Source: Bifidobacterium bifidum ATCC 29521 = JCM 1255 = DSM 20456
Lineage (GTDB): Bacteria > Actinomycetota > Actinomycetes > Actinomycetales > Bifidobacteriaceae
NCBI RefSeq assembly: GCF_001025135.1
Contig: NZ_AP012323.1
Span: 2,046,001-2,110,000 of the forward strand
Reading direction: 5' to 3'
Length of the DNA: 64,000 nt
The first letter of the stretch is position 1. Each line of letters opens with the position of its first letter. The translations under genes and the position numbers were made by a program. The notes beneath the pieces are model-generated. The model saw only the letters and a program-made list of their open reading frames with translations. It searched no databases and was not told where the DNA came from. This document shows positions 1 through 7,945 of the stretch, piece after piece.

Positions 1-101
1 TTGTCACGCCCCTCGCCGACGGTCAGCATCACACTCATGCACATGACCAGCAACGCGGGCCCCAGCGTGCCCGGCATCACCGCTACGAACTGTTCGAGCA
101 T
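1..101 (-). CDS. Putative integral membrane protein of the iron locus (5' end only)
   Basis: Only the first 33-34 codons are present; the gene runs off the left edge. It starts at ATG 101 behind a good ribosome site (AAGGAAAGG, about 6 nt away). The visible N-terminus is hydrophobic (for example GPALLVMCMSVMLTV) and looks like a first membrane segment. It is the third gene after the FTR1 permease and the P19 lipoprotein, all on the minus strand. In the Campylobacter p19 locus the gene at this position codes for an integral membrane protein followed by ABC transporter genes, so this is probably the equivalent. That assignment rests on gene order, not on the short sequence. Confidence 0.55.
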   Translation of the reverse strand, partial: MLEQFVAVMPGTLGPALLVMCMSVMLTVGEGRD

Positions 102-162
102 TCGCACCCTTTCCTTGTTCCGTCTATTATGTTCCGTTCATTCCGTCATAAAAACAGCGAAA

Positions 163-185
163 GCTCCTCTCGGGCAGAGAGGAGC
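163..185 (-). terminator. Hairpin between the P19 gene and the next membrane gene
   Basis: GCTCCTCT and AGAGGAGC form a perfect 8-bp stem around a 7-nt loop just after the P19 stop codon. On the minus strand it is followed by a T-rich but interrupted run (TTTCGCTGTTTT). It could end most P19 transcripts or attenuate read-through into the next gene, which starts 60 bases further on. Confidence 0.5.
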
Positions 186-206
186 ATTTCACTCAGGCAA
201 TGTCAA

Positions 207-884
207 TCACCACTGACGCGGGGTGTATTCCCAGTTGTCGAAGGTGACCTCGATCGGCTCGGTCCAGAAGCGACCCTTGACGCCGGTCTCGGGATCGACG
301 TGCAGCATCCAGCCCTTCTTGGCCGGGGATTCGATCGACAGCTTCAGCTGGTAGGTGCCGGCCTTGTCGAGCTTGACGTTGGTGCCGTAGTGCGGGCCGT
401 CGGAGGCGTTCATCTGCATGAAGGTACCGGAGGTGGCCTTGCCGCCTTCGACTTCCTTGCCGGTGGACTTGTCGATGATCGTGTAGTTCACGGTCAGCTC
501 GGGGACGAAGTCGCCCTTGCCGTAGCCCAGCTCGGTACCCTTCTGGTTGGCGTGGATGTCGGCTTCGAGGTGGAAGCTCGAATCAGCGGCCTTCAGGCCC
601 ATGGAGGCGGGCTCCATGTCAATCGGCTGGAAGTACACGGCACCGACGGTCAGCGGGCCGGTGTCCTTGTCCTGCTCCTCGGCGGTGCCGGACGGGCCGA
701 CCGGGACCTCTTCAAAGCCTGCGCCGGAGCTGGAGTTGTCCTTCTTGTCGCTGGACTGAGAGGAGCTGCCCGAAGACTTGTTGTCGGAAGCATTGTTGGT
801 GGAACCGCACGCGGACAGCGAGAAGGCCATGGAACCGGCCAGCAGCACGCCGAGCAGGGCGGCGATCTTCTTGTTCTTCATCAT
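207..884 (-). CDS. bfeO: P19/Tpd-family iron-binding lipoprotein
   Basis: A secreted metal-binding lipoprotein that partners an FTR1-type iron permease. The chosen start (ATG 884) lies 9 nt after AAAGGA and gives 225 residues; a longer reading from 950 adds 22 residues with no export signal. Residues 3-25 form a signal peptide ending in a lipobox (LSAC), so Cys26 should be lipidated. A Ser/Asn/Asp-rich linker follows, then the P19 domain. This domain has Met and His residues in the expected places: IDMEP, FHLEADIHA and FMQM...GPHYG, which in the family bind copper and iron. The gene begins 34 bp after the permease stop, consistent with one operon. The symbol follows the bifidobacterial bfeUO naming. 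Confidence 0.88.
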   Translation of the reverse strand: MMKNKKIAALLGVLLAGSMAFSLSACGSTNNASDNKSSGSSSQSSDKKDNSSSGAGFEEVPVGPSGTAEEQDKDTGPLTVGAVYFQPIDMEPASMGLKAADSSFHLEADIHANQKGTELGYGKGDFVPELTVNYTIIDKSTGKEVEGGKATSGTFMQMNASDGPHYGTNVKLDKAGTYQLKLSIESPAKKGWMLHVDPETGVKGRFWTEPIEVTFDNWEYTPRQW

Positions 885-918
885 TTCTCTATTTCCTTTG
901 TTGTGTAGTGAATGGTAT

Positions 919-2685
919 TCACAGATTGTTGGGTTGATTGTTCGGGGCACCGGCCGTCACGGCAGCCTTGGCCTTCGCCTTGCGCTGCTTGATGAAGCCG
1001 ACCACGAACAGGGCGATCACCGCGATGGCCGCAATCACCTGGGCGATGATGCATTCGACGTACGGGTAGAAGCCGAGCCAGTCGTTCGTCGGAACGCCTT
1101 GCAGATACGTTGCCGGGAGTGCGTCGCCCTCGATCAGCGAGTGCACGCCGCCGCCGGCGAACACGACCACCAGCACCGACATCAGGATCGACGTGACCAG
1201 GAAGAACGGTCCGATCGGAATCTTCACCGACGTGAAGCGAATCACGAAGAAGATGATCAGCAGCACCACCGCGGCGGCGACGGCACCAATCACCATGCCA
1301 TGCGCATCGCGGCTCATCGTGTAAATCGACTGGTAGAAGATCACCGTCTCGGCGCCTTCACGGAACACGGCGAGGAAGCTCAGCATGGCGAGCGAGATCA
1401 CCGTACGGGACGCGACCTTTTCGCCGGCATCGACCTGTGAGGAGACGGAGGCCACCGCGGCTTCGGTCTTCTCCTTGATGTACCGGTTCCATGCCTCGAC
1501 GCTGGACTTGTTGAGCATCCAATTGCTGGTCCATAGCAGCATGGCCATGGCAATCAGGGCGCACACGCCTTCCATGATCTCCTGAATCGGGCCGGACCCA
1601 CCGAACGCGAGCACGAAGATGACCGCGACCACGCCTGCGCCGGCAAGACCGGCGAGCACGCCCACATAGATCCACTTGGTGAAACGCTTGTTGCCGGACT
1701 TGACGAGGTACGCCACCACGGCCGCGACCACCAGCAGCGCCTCAAGACCCTCACGAATCAGAATCAGGAACGCCTGGCCGACCGAGCTGGTGATGAACTT
1801 GGTGAAGCTGCCTTCCTTGTCGGCGGCACCGCCGTCGAGCTTGCCGGCGTCCTCGACCAGCATGGCCTTCAAATCGTCGACGAGCTTCTTGGTGTCTTTG
1901 AGCGAGGCGCCTGTGTTCATCGACTTGCGGCACATCTTGAACTGGTACTCGACCTGCGAGACGCGGTCGCCGCTGATGGCGTTCATCACGTTCTTCTCGA
2001 AGCCGAGCTTCTCGTAGTACTGGTAGTAGGCGTCGTTGACGAGGGTAGCGCCCTTCGCGCCGTCGCCGCCCGCGTACGACTTGTAGGCCTTGTCGAGGAT
2101 CGGCATCATCTCGTTGGCCACGTCGGTCCAGCTGCGGTCGCCCTTGCCGGGGTTCTTCTTCTGCTTGGACTGCAGAACCTTGCGCTCCTTGGCGATCTGC
2201 TCCTGCAGCGCCTTGTCGTAGTCGCGGGGATTGGCGAGCTTGGTGTTCGCGTCGAGCTGCTTGGCGGTGCTGTCGAGGTCGGAGACGAGCGCGGTCACGC
2301 TCTGTTCGATCTTCACCTCGTTGCCCGTCACATATGACAGGTCCTGAATGTCTTGGAACGCCTGCTGCTGGGAGGCCTGCTTGTCGGAGCCGATGTTGTC
2401 GGTCACGACCTGGGTGAAGTTGGACGCCACATAGATCTCGTTGTATGCGGCCATGAAGTCGGACGTGGAACCGGCGGTGTTGCCGTCCTCGTATTCCTTC
2501 TGCCCCTGCTGTAGCTGCTTGTCCATCGCGGCGGCGACGTCGGCCCATGTGTCGTAATCCGCGGAACCGTCGGCGGCCATCGCCTGCGGGGCGAACATGA
2601 CGGCCATCACCGTGAACAGCGCCGCGACGACGGCCAGCGAACGACATCCAACCGCCCGAAGATGCGCTACCGCACGACATCGCAT
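919..2685 (-). CDS. bfeU: FTR1-family high-affinity iron permease
   Basis: Moves iron across the membrane together with the P19 lipoprotein encoded next. The protein has 588 residues. It starts with a signal peptide (hydrophobic core AVVAALFTVMAVMF, cleavage near AMA-AD), then a long extracytoplasmic helical region of about 260 residues. A C-terminal membrane domain follows with two REGxE iron-translocation motifs, REGLEALLVV and REGAETVIFY, and further segments such as VVLLIIFFVI. The long N-terminal domain is usual for bacterial EfeU/FTR1 proteins fused to an imelysin-like region. Start ATG 2685 has GAGAGGAA about 8 nt upstream. First gene of the iron operon. No clear Fur/DtxR-type operator was recognised upstream. 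Confidence 0.92.
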   Translation of the reverse strand: MRCRAVAHLRAVGCRSLAVVAALFTVMAVMFAPQAMAADGSADYDTWADVAAAMDKQLQQGQKEYEDGNTAGSTSDFMAAYNEIYVASNFTQVVTDNIGSDKQASQQQAFQDIQDLSYVTGNEVKIEQSVTALVSDLDSTAKQLDANTKLANPRDYDKALQEQIAKERKVLQSKQKKNPGKGDRSWTDVANEMMPILDKAYKSYAGGDGAKGATLVNDAYYQYYEKLGFEKNVMNAISGDRVSQVEYQFKMCRKSMNTGASLKDTKKLVDDLKAMLVEDAGKLDGGAADKEGSFTKFITSSVGQAFLILIREGLEALLVVAAVVAYLVKSGNKRFTKWIYVGVLAGLAGAGVVAVIFVLAFGGSGPIQEIMEGVCALIAMAMLLWTSNWMLNKSSVEAWNRYIKEKTEAAVASVSSQVDAGEKVASRTVISLAMLSFLAVFREGAETVIFYQSIYTMSRDAHGMVIGAVAAAVVLLIIFFVIRFTSVKIPIGPFFLVTSILMSVLVVVFAGGGVHSLIEGDALPATYLQGVPTNDWLGFYPYVECIIAQVIAAIAVIALFVVGFIKQRKAKAKAAVTAGAPNNQPNNL

Positions 2686-2788
2686 ATTGGATTCCTCTCC
2701 ATATCAACGCTTTCTAAACCATCTATGCAATATAGAGAAAAAAAACCTGAAAGAACAGTCTTGACTTTTGAATTTTTATGCGGTAATA

Positions 2789-2856
2789 GAGCGGCCCCTG
2801 AGGCCGAAATGTCTCATATTGTGGTCATCGTATGGGTGGCCCATTAGGGGCCGCTC
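2789..2856. repeat. 11-bp inverted repeat upstream of the iron operon
   Basis: GAGCGGCCCCT at 2789-2799 is exactly complemented by AGGGGCCGCTC at 2846-2856, with a 46-nt loop. The right arm overlaps the start of the longer hairpin at 2853-2920, so the two structures are mutually exclusive or coaxial. It lies 100-170 bp upstream of the iron permease start. Confidence 0.6.
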
Positions 2857-2920
2857 TCAAAACTCGCAGATACAAGACGTTTTTCGGGTTTTTCCCCTTG
2901 TATCTGTGAGTTTTGAGAGC
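2853..2920. repeat. 24-bp inverted repeat, copy 1 of a two-copy hairpin element
   Basis: Arms 2853-2876 and 2897-2920 pair over 24 bp with one G-U type mismatch and enclose a 20-nt loop. The arm begins GCTCTCAAAACTCGCAG. The same arm, with a different loop, recurs at 52622-52691. Here it sits directly after the stop of the MFS remnant, and at 52.6 kb it sits between two convergent reading frames, so it may work as a bidirectional terminator as well as being a dispersed repeat. Confidence 0.75.
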
Positions 2921-2925
2921 CTGCT

Positions 2926-3100
2926 TCAGCCATCAAGACGATTCAACACCTTCCGCTCGTTGTAGAACGCGAAGACGATGCCTCCGATGCCGCACAGCAC
3001 GGCCGCGCACACCGCGGCGATGCGGTAGCCCGCGCCCGAGGCCACGCCGATCGCGGAGACGCCGGTGAACAGCAGCATCGGCCCATCTTCATCGCGAACG
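2926..3100 (-). pseudogene. C-terminal remnant of an MFS-type sugar transporter
   Basis: About 55 codons remain, ending FYNERKVLNRLDG at the stop 2926-2928. The residues PMLLFTGVSAIGVASG and the hydrophobic run IAAVCAAVLCGIGGIVFAF look like the last two membrane segments of an MFS (possibly glycoside/pentoside symporter) protein. There is no start codon in a sensible place, and the upstream reading frame is unlike a transporter. On the other strand 3077-3235 has a short open frame ending at TAG that I cannot assign. Together this looks like a scar of gene loss between the iron operon and apbE. Confidence 0.5.
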
Positions 3101-3275
3101 CCAGCCGTCTGGCCCATCATCATGTGGTGTTGAGCGACGGCAGCGTGCAACGGCTGGACACCGCATCCTCCAGCGGAACCCTTACCGTCCCATCTCACCC
3201 GGAGGCCTCAAAATCTCCGGCATCAACGTAGGCTAAGGCGACTGCCCCCGCTGGCGAAATGCTACGCTGAGGGGC

Positions 3276-4319
3276 ATGAGCGGATTGCATGGGCGGATGC
3301 CGTATACGACTGCGTTTGAACGCGCGATGGGCACCGGAATGATCATTCAGTCGGCGACGGCCCTCGACGACGGCTTCCGCTCGAAACTCGACGCGTTCAT
3401 CGACGGGTACGAGTCCGTGCTGTCGCGGTTCCGCGCCGATTCGCTGGTGACCGCAATGGGCGAATCCTCGCATGGCGGCTCGTTTGATTTTCCCGATTGG
3501 GCCTCCGGGCTGTTCGATCTGGCCGATGCGTTCTGCACCGCGACCGACGGGGCGCTTGACCCGTGTGTGGGCGAGGATCTGATCCGGCTTGGCTATGACG
3601 CACGGTATTCGATGACAATGGAACCCGATGCGGAGCATCATCTCGGTGCCGTCCACGGGCGCCCGACATGGCGCAACGATGTGGAGCGTCATGGCACAAC
3701 GCTGGTGACGCAGCGCGCGGTTCACTTGGATTTCGGGGCTTTCGGCAAGGGATATTGCGCCGATCTGATCGGCGCGATATTGGACGGGCACGCGGGCGAT
3801 GAAACCGTCCGGCAATCCGCCACCGGCCCCGGCTCTCACGCGCCCTACATCATCGACGCGGGCGGCGATCTGCTGATCCGCACGGGCGAGCCTGCTCAAC
3901 CGGCCCCACTCGCCGAGGGGTCAGGACACGACACCGGCGACACCGTCACCATCGCCCTGGAGGATCCCGCCAACCCCGGAACCGAGGCGATCGGCATCGC
4001 AAGCATCGTTGACGGGGCGTTCTGCGCGAGCGCCCCCAGCCGACGCCATTGGGGTGAGGAGGCAGGCCGTCAGCTGCATCATCTGCTCAACGCGGTCGAC
4101 GGCCGTCCCGTGCGCGATGTCGCCGCGAGTTGGGTCTATGTGCCATCGGCGGCTGGCCGACCCTACCCCACCGCGCTGGCGGATGGACTCGCCACCGCCT
4201 GCTTCGTCACCGCACCGGACGAGCTCGCCCGCGCATTCGACTTCGAATGCGCCGCGGTGCACGCCGACCGCACGGCCATCATGAGCCGTCACTTCCCCGG
4301 CAACTTCTTCACCGTATAA
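3276..4319 (+). CDS. apbE: ApbE-family FAD:protein FMN transferase
   Basis: Attaches FMN from FAD to a Thr/Ser of extracytoplasmic flavoproteins. Family signatures are AMGTGMIIQ near the N-terminus, the LDFGAFGKGYCADLI block (equivalent to the conserved DxGxxxKGxxxD region), and DAGGDLLIRTG. The C-terminal ATCFVTAP block also matches the family. At 347 residues it has normal length, but there is no signal peptide, which is common in actinobacterial members. The start is uncertain: ATG 3276 has GAGGGG almost touching it, and ATG 3297 is possible. The expected substrate, an FMN-binding domain protein, is not encoded nearby. The adjacent sequence to the left is decayed. Confidence 0.82.
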   Translation: MSGLHGRMPYTTAFERAMGTGMIIQSATALDDGFRSKLDAFIDGYESVLSRFRADSLVTAMGESSHGGSFDFPDWASGLFDLADAFCTATDGALDPCVGEDLIRLGYDARYSMTMEPDAEHHLGAVHGRPTWRNDVERHGTTLVTQRAVHLDFGAFGKGYCADLIGAILDGHAGDETVRQSATGPGSHAPYIIDAGGDLLIRTGEPAQPAPLAEGSGHDTGDTVTIALEDPANPGTEAIGIASIVDGAFCASAPSRRHWGEEAGRQLHHLLNAVDGRPVRDVAASWVYVPSAAGRPYPTALADGLATACFVTAPDELARAFDFECAAVHADRTAIMSRHFPGNFFTV

Positions 4320-4370
4320 ACAATGCGGGAGGGAGCACCTGCGTCATGCCACCGCCAGGTTTTCTTGTGC

Positions 4371-5320
4371 CTATTCGCCACGCTCGCACATCAGTGGCGC
4401 CGACACGTCAATCGCCGCGCCGAGCGGTGCAGCAAGCACCTTATGGATGTCCGGAGCGATATACAGGTTGCCCCTTCCGGCCGGATATGCACGGAGTATA
4501 CCCACGGACACCAGACGAGACAGCGCGTGCTGTACGGCCGACGGGCTCTTGCCGAACCTTCTCCTCAACATACTCGCCGTGACGGTGGGCTGCCCGATGA
4601 GGTACATCGCCGTCTGCACGGACAGGCCGCTGTATCTGTGCTCATCCAATAGACTGCGATACCTCTGCCGCACATTGACAAGACGCTTCACGCGCAGCAG
4701 CGCGTCCTCACAGGATTCCTCGATGTCTTGGCAGAAGAACAGTATCCAGTCGTCCCAATCCCCTTTCGTGGAAACACCGAGCAATCTGTCCTGATATTCG
4801 GGTCGACGGCGCTCGAACCACGGGGATACGGACAGCAGCGGCTGGCTCAGCAGGCCTCGGCTCATCATCTGCAACAGCACCAGCAACCGCCCGATTCGCC
4901 CCGGAGGCATGGGCGCGAAACGCGCATCCTCGATGCGCCGCGTGGGTGGACCGATGAACACTTGGGTGGATCGTATATCCCAGGCCTGTGGATTGTCGGA
5001 CTTCGTGCCCTTCACAAGAAGCTTCTGCAATTCGCGCACGAGAGTGCAGGCTTATGGGATGCCCGGACTGAATCTGGCCTATGCCGCATTCCGCCGCATC
5101 GAGGTAGTTCAGCACCTCGCGCATGGACTCGCTCAGTCCGCTTTTGTCCTCGCCCACCTCATAATCCTGAGCGAGAACGGTTTCGAGCGGCTCGAACGTG
5201 CCTTCCAGGGCGCTGGTGCTCTGCGCTTCGCGACGCATGGTCGGGCGACGCAGCATATCGGGGTTAGGCAGGTCCCCCCAGCTCGCCGGGCGCATCTGGC
5301 GCGAACATTTCTTTCTCCAT
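4371..5320 (-). pseudogene. Fic family protein, inactivated by two frameshifts and loss of the active site
   Basis: Intact Fic proteins AMPylate target proteins. The native start is probably ATG 5320 (MEKEMFAPDAPGELG). An extra G in a six-G tract (5274-5279 as C on the plus strand) throws it into a stop after 18 codons. The next frame carries the Fic N-domain (PTMRREAQSTSALEGTFEPL). A second frameshift near 5042-5046 moves into the frame with RELQKLLVKG. In that frame PMPPG joins directly to RIGRLLVLL near 4898-4902, so the part that should hold HPFxDGNGR is gone except for its last residues. A winged-helix end (about 4400-4560) remains. It ends convergently with apbE. Confidence 0.85.
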
Positions 5321-5343
5321 AACACTAGCTGTACATTTTTTTA

Positions 5344-5390
5344 AATCATTCATACTAAGATTTGCGAAATCTTAGTATGGACAATGATTA
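5344..5390. promoter_or_regulatory. Perfect palindrome upstream of the Fic pseudogene
   Basis: CATACTAAGATTT at 5351-5363 and AAATCTTAGTATG at 5367-5379 form a perfect 13-bp palindrome around GCG. AATCATT (5344) and AATGATT (5384) extend it outside a short bulge. It lies about 25 bp before the native Fic start. Because the Fic C-terminus is a winged helix, an autoregulatory operator is a reasonable inference. Confidence 0.55.
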
Positions 5391-5431
5391 ATCACGCGCT
5401 TTACCGCACCTCATCACACCGCATATGCAAA

Positions 5432-5483
5432 AGCGACGCCGTACACGAGCCGGCAAAACAGCCGAATCTCGTATGGCGTCGCT
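5432..5483 (-). terminator. Intrinsic terminator of ptsI
   Basis: AGCGACGCCGTAC...GAG (5432-5448) pairs with CTCGTATGGCGTCGCT (5468-5483), broken by one small bulge. On the minus strand the stem is followed by TTTTGC. It lies about 50 bp after the ptsI stop. Confidence 0.65.
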
Positions 5484-5532
5484 CTCGTTTGAGGCAGTGG
5501 AATCACATTATGGTCTTATAGGCGTGACTCCC

Positions 5533-7191
5533 TCAGATGTTCCACTCGGACGGGTTGTAGAAGTCGCCGTTGAGGGCCTTGGCGGCCTTCTCCTGCGCTT
5601 CCTCAAGCGTGACGCCGGCGAGTTCGGCACGCACGTCGTCGAGCGCGACCGGGGTCATCGACAGGGAGTTGACGCCGATGCCGGTGAGCACGACGGCCAG
5701 ATCCGGATCGGCGGCGGCCTCGCCGCACACACCCACCGGCATGCCGTTCGCGTTGCCCGCGTCGGCGATCAGCTTGATCGCGCGCAACACCGCCGGGTGC
5801 CATGCGGTCTGGTAGTTGGCGACCGAGCCGAGCGTACGGTCGGCGGCCAGCGTGTACTGGGTCAGGTCGTTCGTACCGATCGACACGAAGTCGGCGACCT
5901 TGGCCACCTGATCGGCCATGAGGGCGATGGACGGCACCTCGGCCATCACACCGACCTTCTTCAGGCCGAAGGACTTGCCGAGCTTGACGAAGTAGGCGGC
6001 CTCATGCGCGTCGGCGACCATCGGCGCCATGACCCACAGGTCGGCGTCGGTCTGGGCATCGGCGGCGGCAAGCGCCTTGAGCTGCCCCTCAAGCACGTTC
6101 ATGTGGGTGCGCAGCGTGCGCAGGCCACGCAGGCCAAGCGCGGGGTTCGGCTCGTCTTCGGGGGTGAGGAACGGCAGCGGCTTGTCCGCGCCGGCGTCCA
6201 GCATGCGGATGACGACCTTCTTGCCGGGGAACTGGGCGAGCAGTTCGGCGTACGCCTTGGTCTGCTCCTCAACACTCGGCGGTTCGGCGTTGCCGATGAA
6301 CAGGAACTCGGAACGGAACAGGCCGACGCCTTCCGCACCGTACTCCAGCGCGGTCTTGCCGTCGGAGGGCTTGCCGACGTTGGCGAGCAGCGGGATGTGA
6401 TAACCGTCCTTGGTGGCGCCCGGCTTGCCGCGCAGCTCCTTGGCCTTCGCGACCTTGGCCTTCGCGGCTTCGGCGGCGGCGACCTGCTCGTCGCTCGGCT
6501 CGGTGGTGATGGTGCTTTCCGCGGCATTGACGATAACCGTCTCGCCGTTCTTCAGGTCGTCGGCGCCGGCGGCGGACACGACGGCCACGATGCCGCGGGC
6601 ACGGGCCAGAATGGCCGTGTGCGAGGTCAGGCCGCCCTGCGAGGTGACGATGGCGAGGGTCTTGTCCAGGTCGAGGCCGGCGGTGTCGGCCGGGGACAGG
6701 TCTTCCGCGACCAGAACGAACGGGGTGTCGGAGACCGGGACGCCCGGCGCGGGAACGCCCATCAGGTCGGCGATGACGCGCTGGCCGACGTCGTGCAGAT
6801 CCGCCGCACGCTCGCCCTGATAGCCGCCGATGGCCTTGAACATCTCTTCCACGGCGCCAAAGCCTTCCAGCACGGCGCGCTCAGCGGTCTTGCCCTGCTC
6901 GATGAGCGTGTTGATGCTCTGCGCGAGCGCCGGGTCGGAGGCGAACATGGCGATGGCCTGCAGGATCGGAGCAGCCTGCTTGGCGCCTTCGTCGCCGTTC
7001 GCGGCCTCTTCGGCACGGCGGTTCAGATCCGCGTTGACCAGCGCCAGAGACTTGGTCACGCGCTCGATCTCGGATTCGGCCGAGACACTGTCGGCGCGAG
7101 GCGCATCGGACGGTTCGGGAAGCGCAGCTGCCATACGAATGACCGGGCCGACCGCAACGCCGCGTCCGATGCCAACACCCTTGATAACCAT
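5533..7191 (-). CDS. ptsI: PTS enzyme I (phosphoenolpyruvate-protein phosphotransferase)
   Basis: Transfers phosphate from phosphoenolpyruvate to HPr to energise PTS sugar uptake; cytoplasmic. It has 552 residues, normal length. The phosphorylated His is His191 in GGLTSHTAILAR. PEP-binding motifs follow: LFRSEFLFIG, DAGADKPL, the SIGTNDLTQY loop and the VCGEAAADP block near the C-terminus. Start ATG 7191 has AGGAG at 5 nt. It is divergent from ptsH, with a 356-bp shared control region containing LacI-type and other palindromes. Bifidobacteria usually have few PTS systems, and no EII gene is present in this window. Confidence 0.97.
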   Translation of the reverse strand: MVIKGVGIGRGVAVGPVIRMAAALPEPSDAPRADSVSAESEIERVTKSLALVNADLNRRAEEAANGDEGAKQAAPILQAIAMFASDPALAQSINTLIEQGKTAERAVLEGFGAVEEMFKAIGGYQGERAADLHDVGQRVIADLMGVPAPGVPVSDTPFVLVAEDLSPADTAGLDLDKTLAIVTSQGGLTSHTAILARARGIVAVVSAAGADDLKNGETVIVNAAESTITTEPSDEQVAAAEAAKAKVAKAKELRGKPGATKDGYHIPLLANVGKPSDGKTALEYGAEGVGLFRSEFLFIGNAEPPSVEEQTKAYAELLAQFPGKKVVIRMLDAGADKPLPFLTPEDEPNPALGLRGLRTLRTHMNVLEGQLKALAAADAQTDADLWVMAPMVADAHEAAYFVKLGKSFGLKKVGVMAEVPSIALMADQVAKVADFVSIGTNDLTQYTLAADRTLGSVANYQTAWHPAVLRAIKLIADAGNANGMPVGVCGEAAADPDLAVVLTGIGVNSLSMTPVALDDVRAELAGVTLEEAQEKAAKALNGDFYNPSEWNI

Positions 7192-7337
7192 ATGTTCTCC
7201 TTATGTTATGGCCTCTCGCCGCGAATGACCGGTACTTCCCATCCGCGGACCGCCTTGTTGACCCACCAACTTCATCGCCGGTAAATCATTTTCTGTCCAC
7301 GCCAGTATACACCCTCAAAAGCGCGACACGACTAGAA

Positions 7338-7376
7338 GTAAACGTTTTCCAGAAAATTGGAAAATCATGGTACACT
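7338..7376. promoter_or_regulatory. Palindromes and likely promoter between ptsI and ptsH
   Basis: GTAAACGTTTTC (7336-7347) is a CG-centred near-palindrome of the kind bound by LacI-family regulators. It overlaps a second palindrome, TTTTCCA (7343-7349) with TGGAAAA (7356-7362). TACACT at 7369-7374 is a possible -10 element for ptsH. A LacI-family gene lies just beyond ptsH, so it is the natural candidate to bind here. The rest of the 7192-7547 interval shows no gene. Confidence 0.45.
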
Positions 7377-7547
7377 GTTATGTCAGCAGCCAGAAGAACG
7401 GCCGCCCAGCAATTGGCATAGAGTAATGTTATTGCTAATCGGTATCGGCGCGGGCCAACACGGCACACGCACGCTGACGAGTGTCGATATCGACGCACGA
7501 CAAACCGCACCGGAACCACCGGCGCGACGACGCAAAGGAGTGTCTCC

Positions 7548-7808
7548 ATGGTTACCCGCACTACCACCATCACCGATCCCGTCGGCATTCACGCCCGTCC
7601 GGCCGCCAAGTTCGCTCAGGCCGCGACCGCGTCCGGCTGCACCGTGACCATCGCCAAGCAGGGCGGCAACCCCGTTCCCGCCGGCTCCATCCTGTCCATC
7701 ATGGGCCTGGGCATCAAGCAGGGCGACACCGTCGAGGTCACCGTGGACGGCGACAACGCCGAGACCGTCATCGACAGCCTCATCGAGACGCTCACCGCGG
7801 CCGAGTAA
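7548..7808 (+). CDS. ptsH: PTS phosphocarrier protein HPr
   Basis: Receives phosphate from enzyme I on His15 (GIHARPAA) and passes it to EIIA domains. It has 86 residues, typical for HPr. Ser47 (AGSILSIMGLG) is at the position of the regulatory Ser46 of Gram-positive HPr, but whether a kinase exists in this organism cannot be judged here. Start ATG 7548 has AAAGGAG at a good distance. A strong GC-rich hairpin follows the stop. Confidence 0.97.
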   Translation: MVTRTTTITDPVGIHARPAAKFAQAATASGCTVTIAKQGGNPVPAGSILSIMGLGIKQGDTVEVTVDGDNAETVIDSLIETLTAAE

Positions 7809-7823
7809 CCTGCGCACGCATTC

Positions 7824-7858
7824 GACGGCCGCCCGCACGAACCGCGTGGGCGGCCGTC
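7824..7858 (+). terminator. GC-rich hairpin after ptsH
   Basis: GACGGCCGCCC (7824-7834) pairs perfectly with GGGCGGCCGTC (7848-7858). There is no T-run behind it, so it may act as a weak or Rho-assisted terminator between ptsH and the LacI-family gene. Confidence 0.45.
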
Positions 7859-7945
7859 AGCGTATTCCCATCCACCAGATGCGCACCGACGCGCATCGCA
7901 AGCATATGGCGGCCGCCCGCCGTCATACCGAACACTGCGAGCCCC

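Noticed and set aside
5425..7284. A 619-codon frame opposite ptsI
   Set aside because: Antisense shadow of ptsI; composition dominated by Gly, Val, Arg and His, typical of the complement of high-GC coding sequence.
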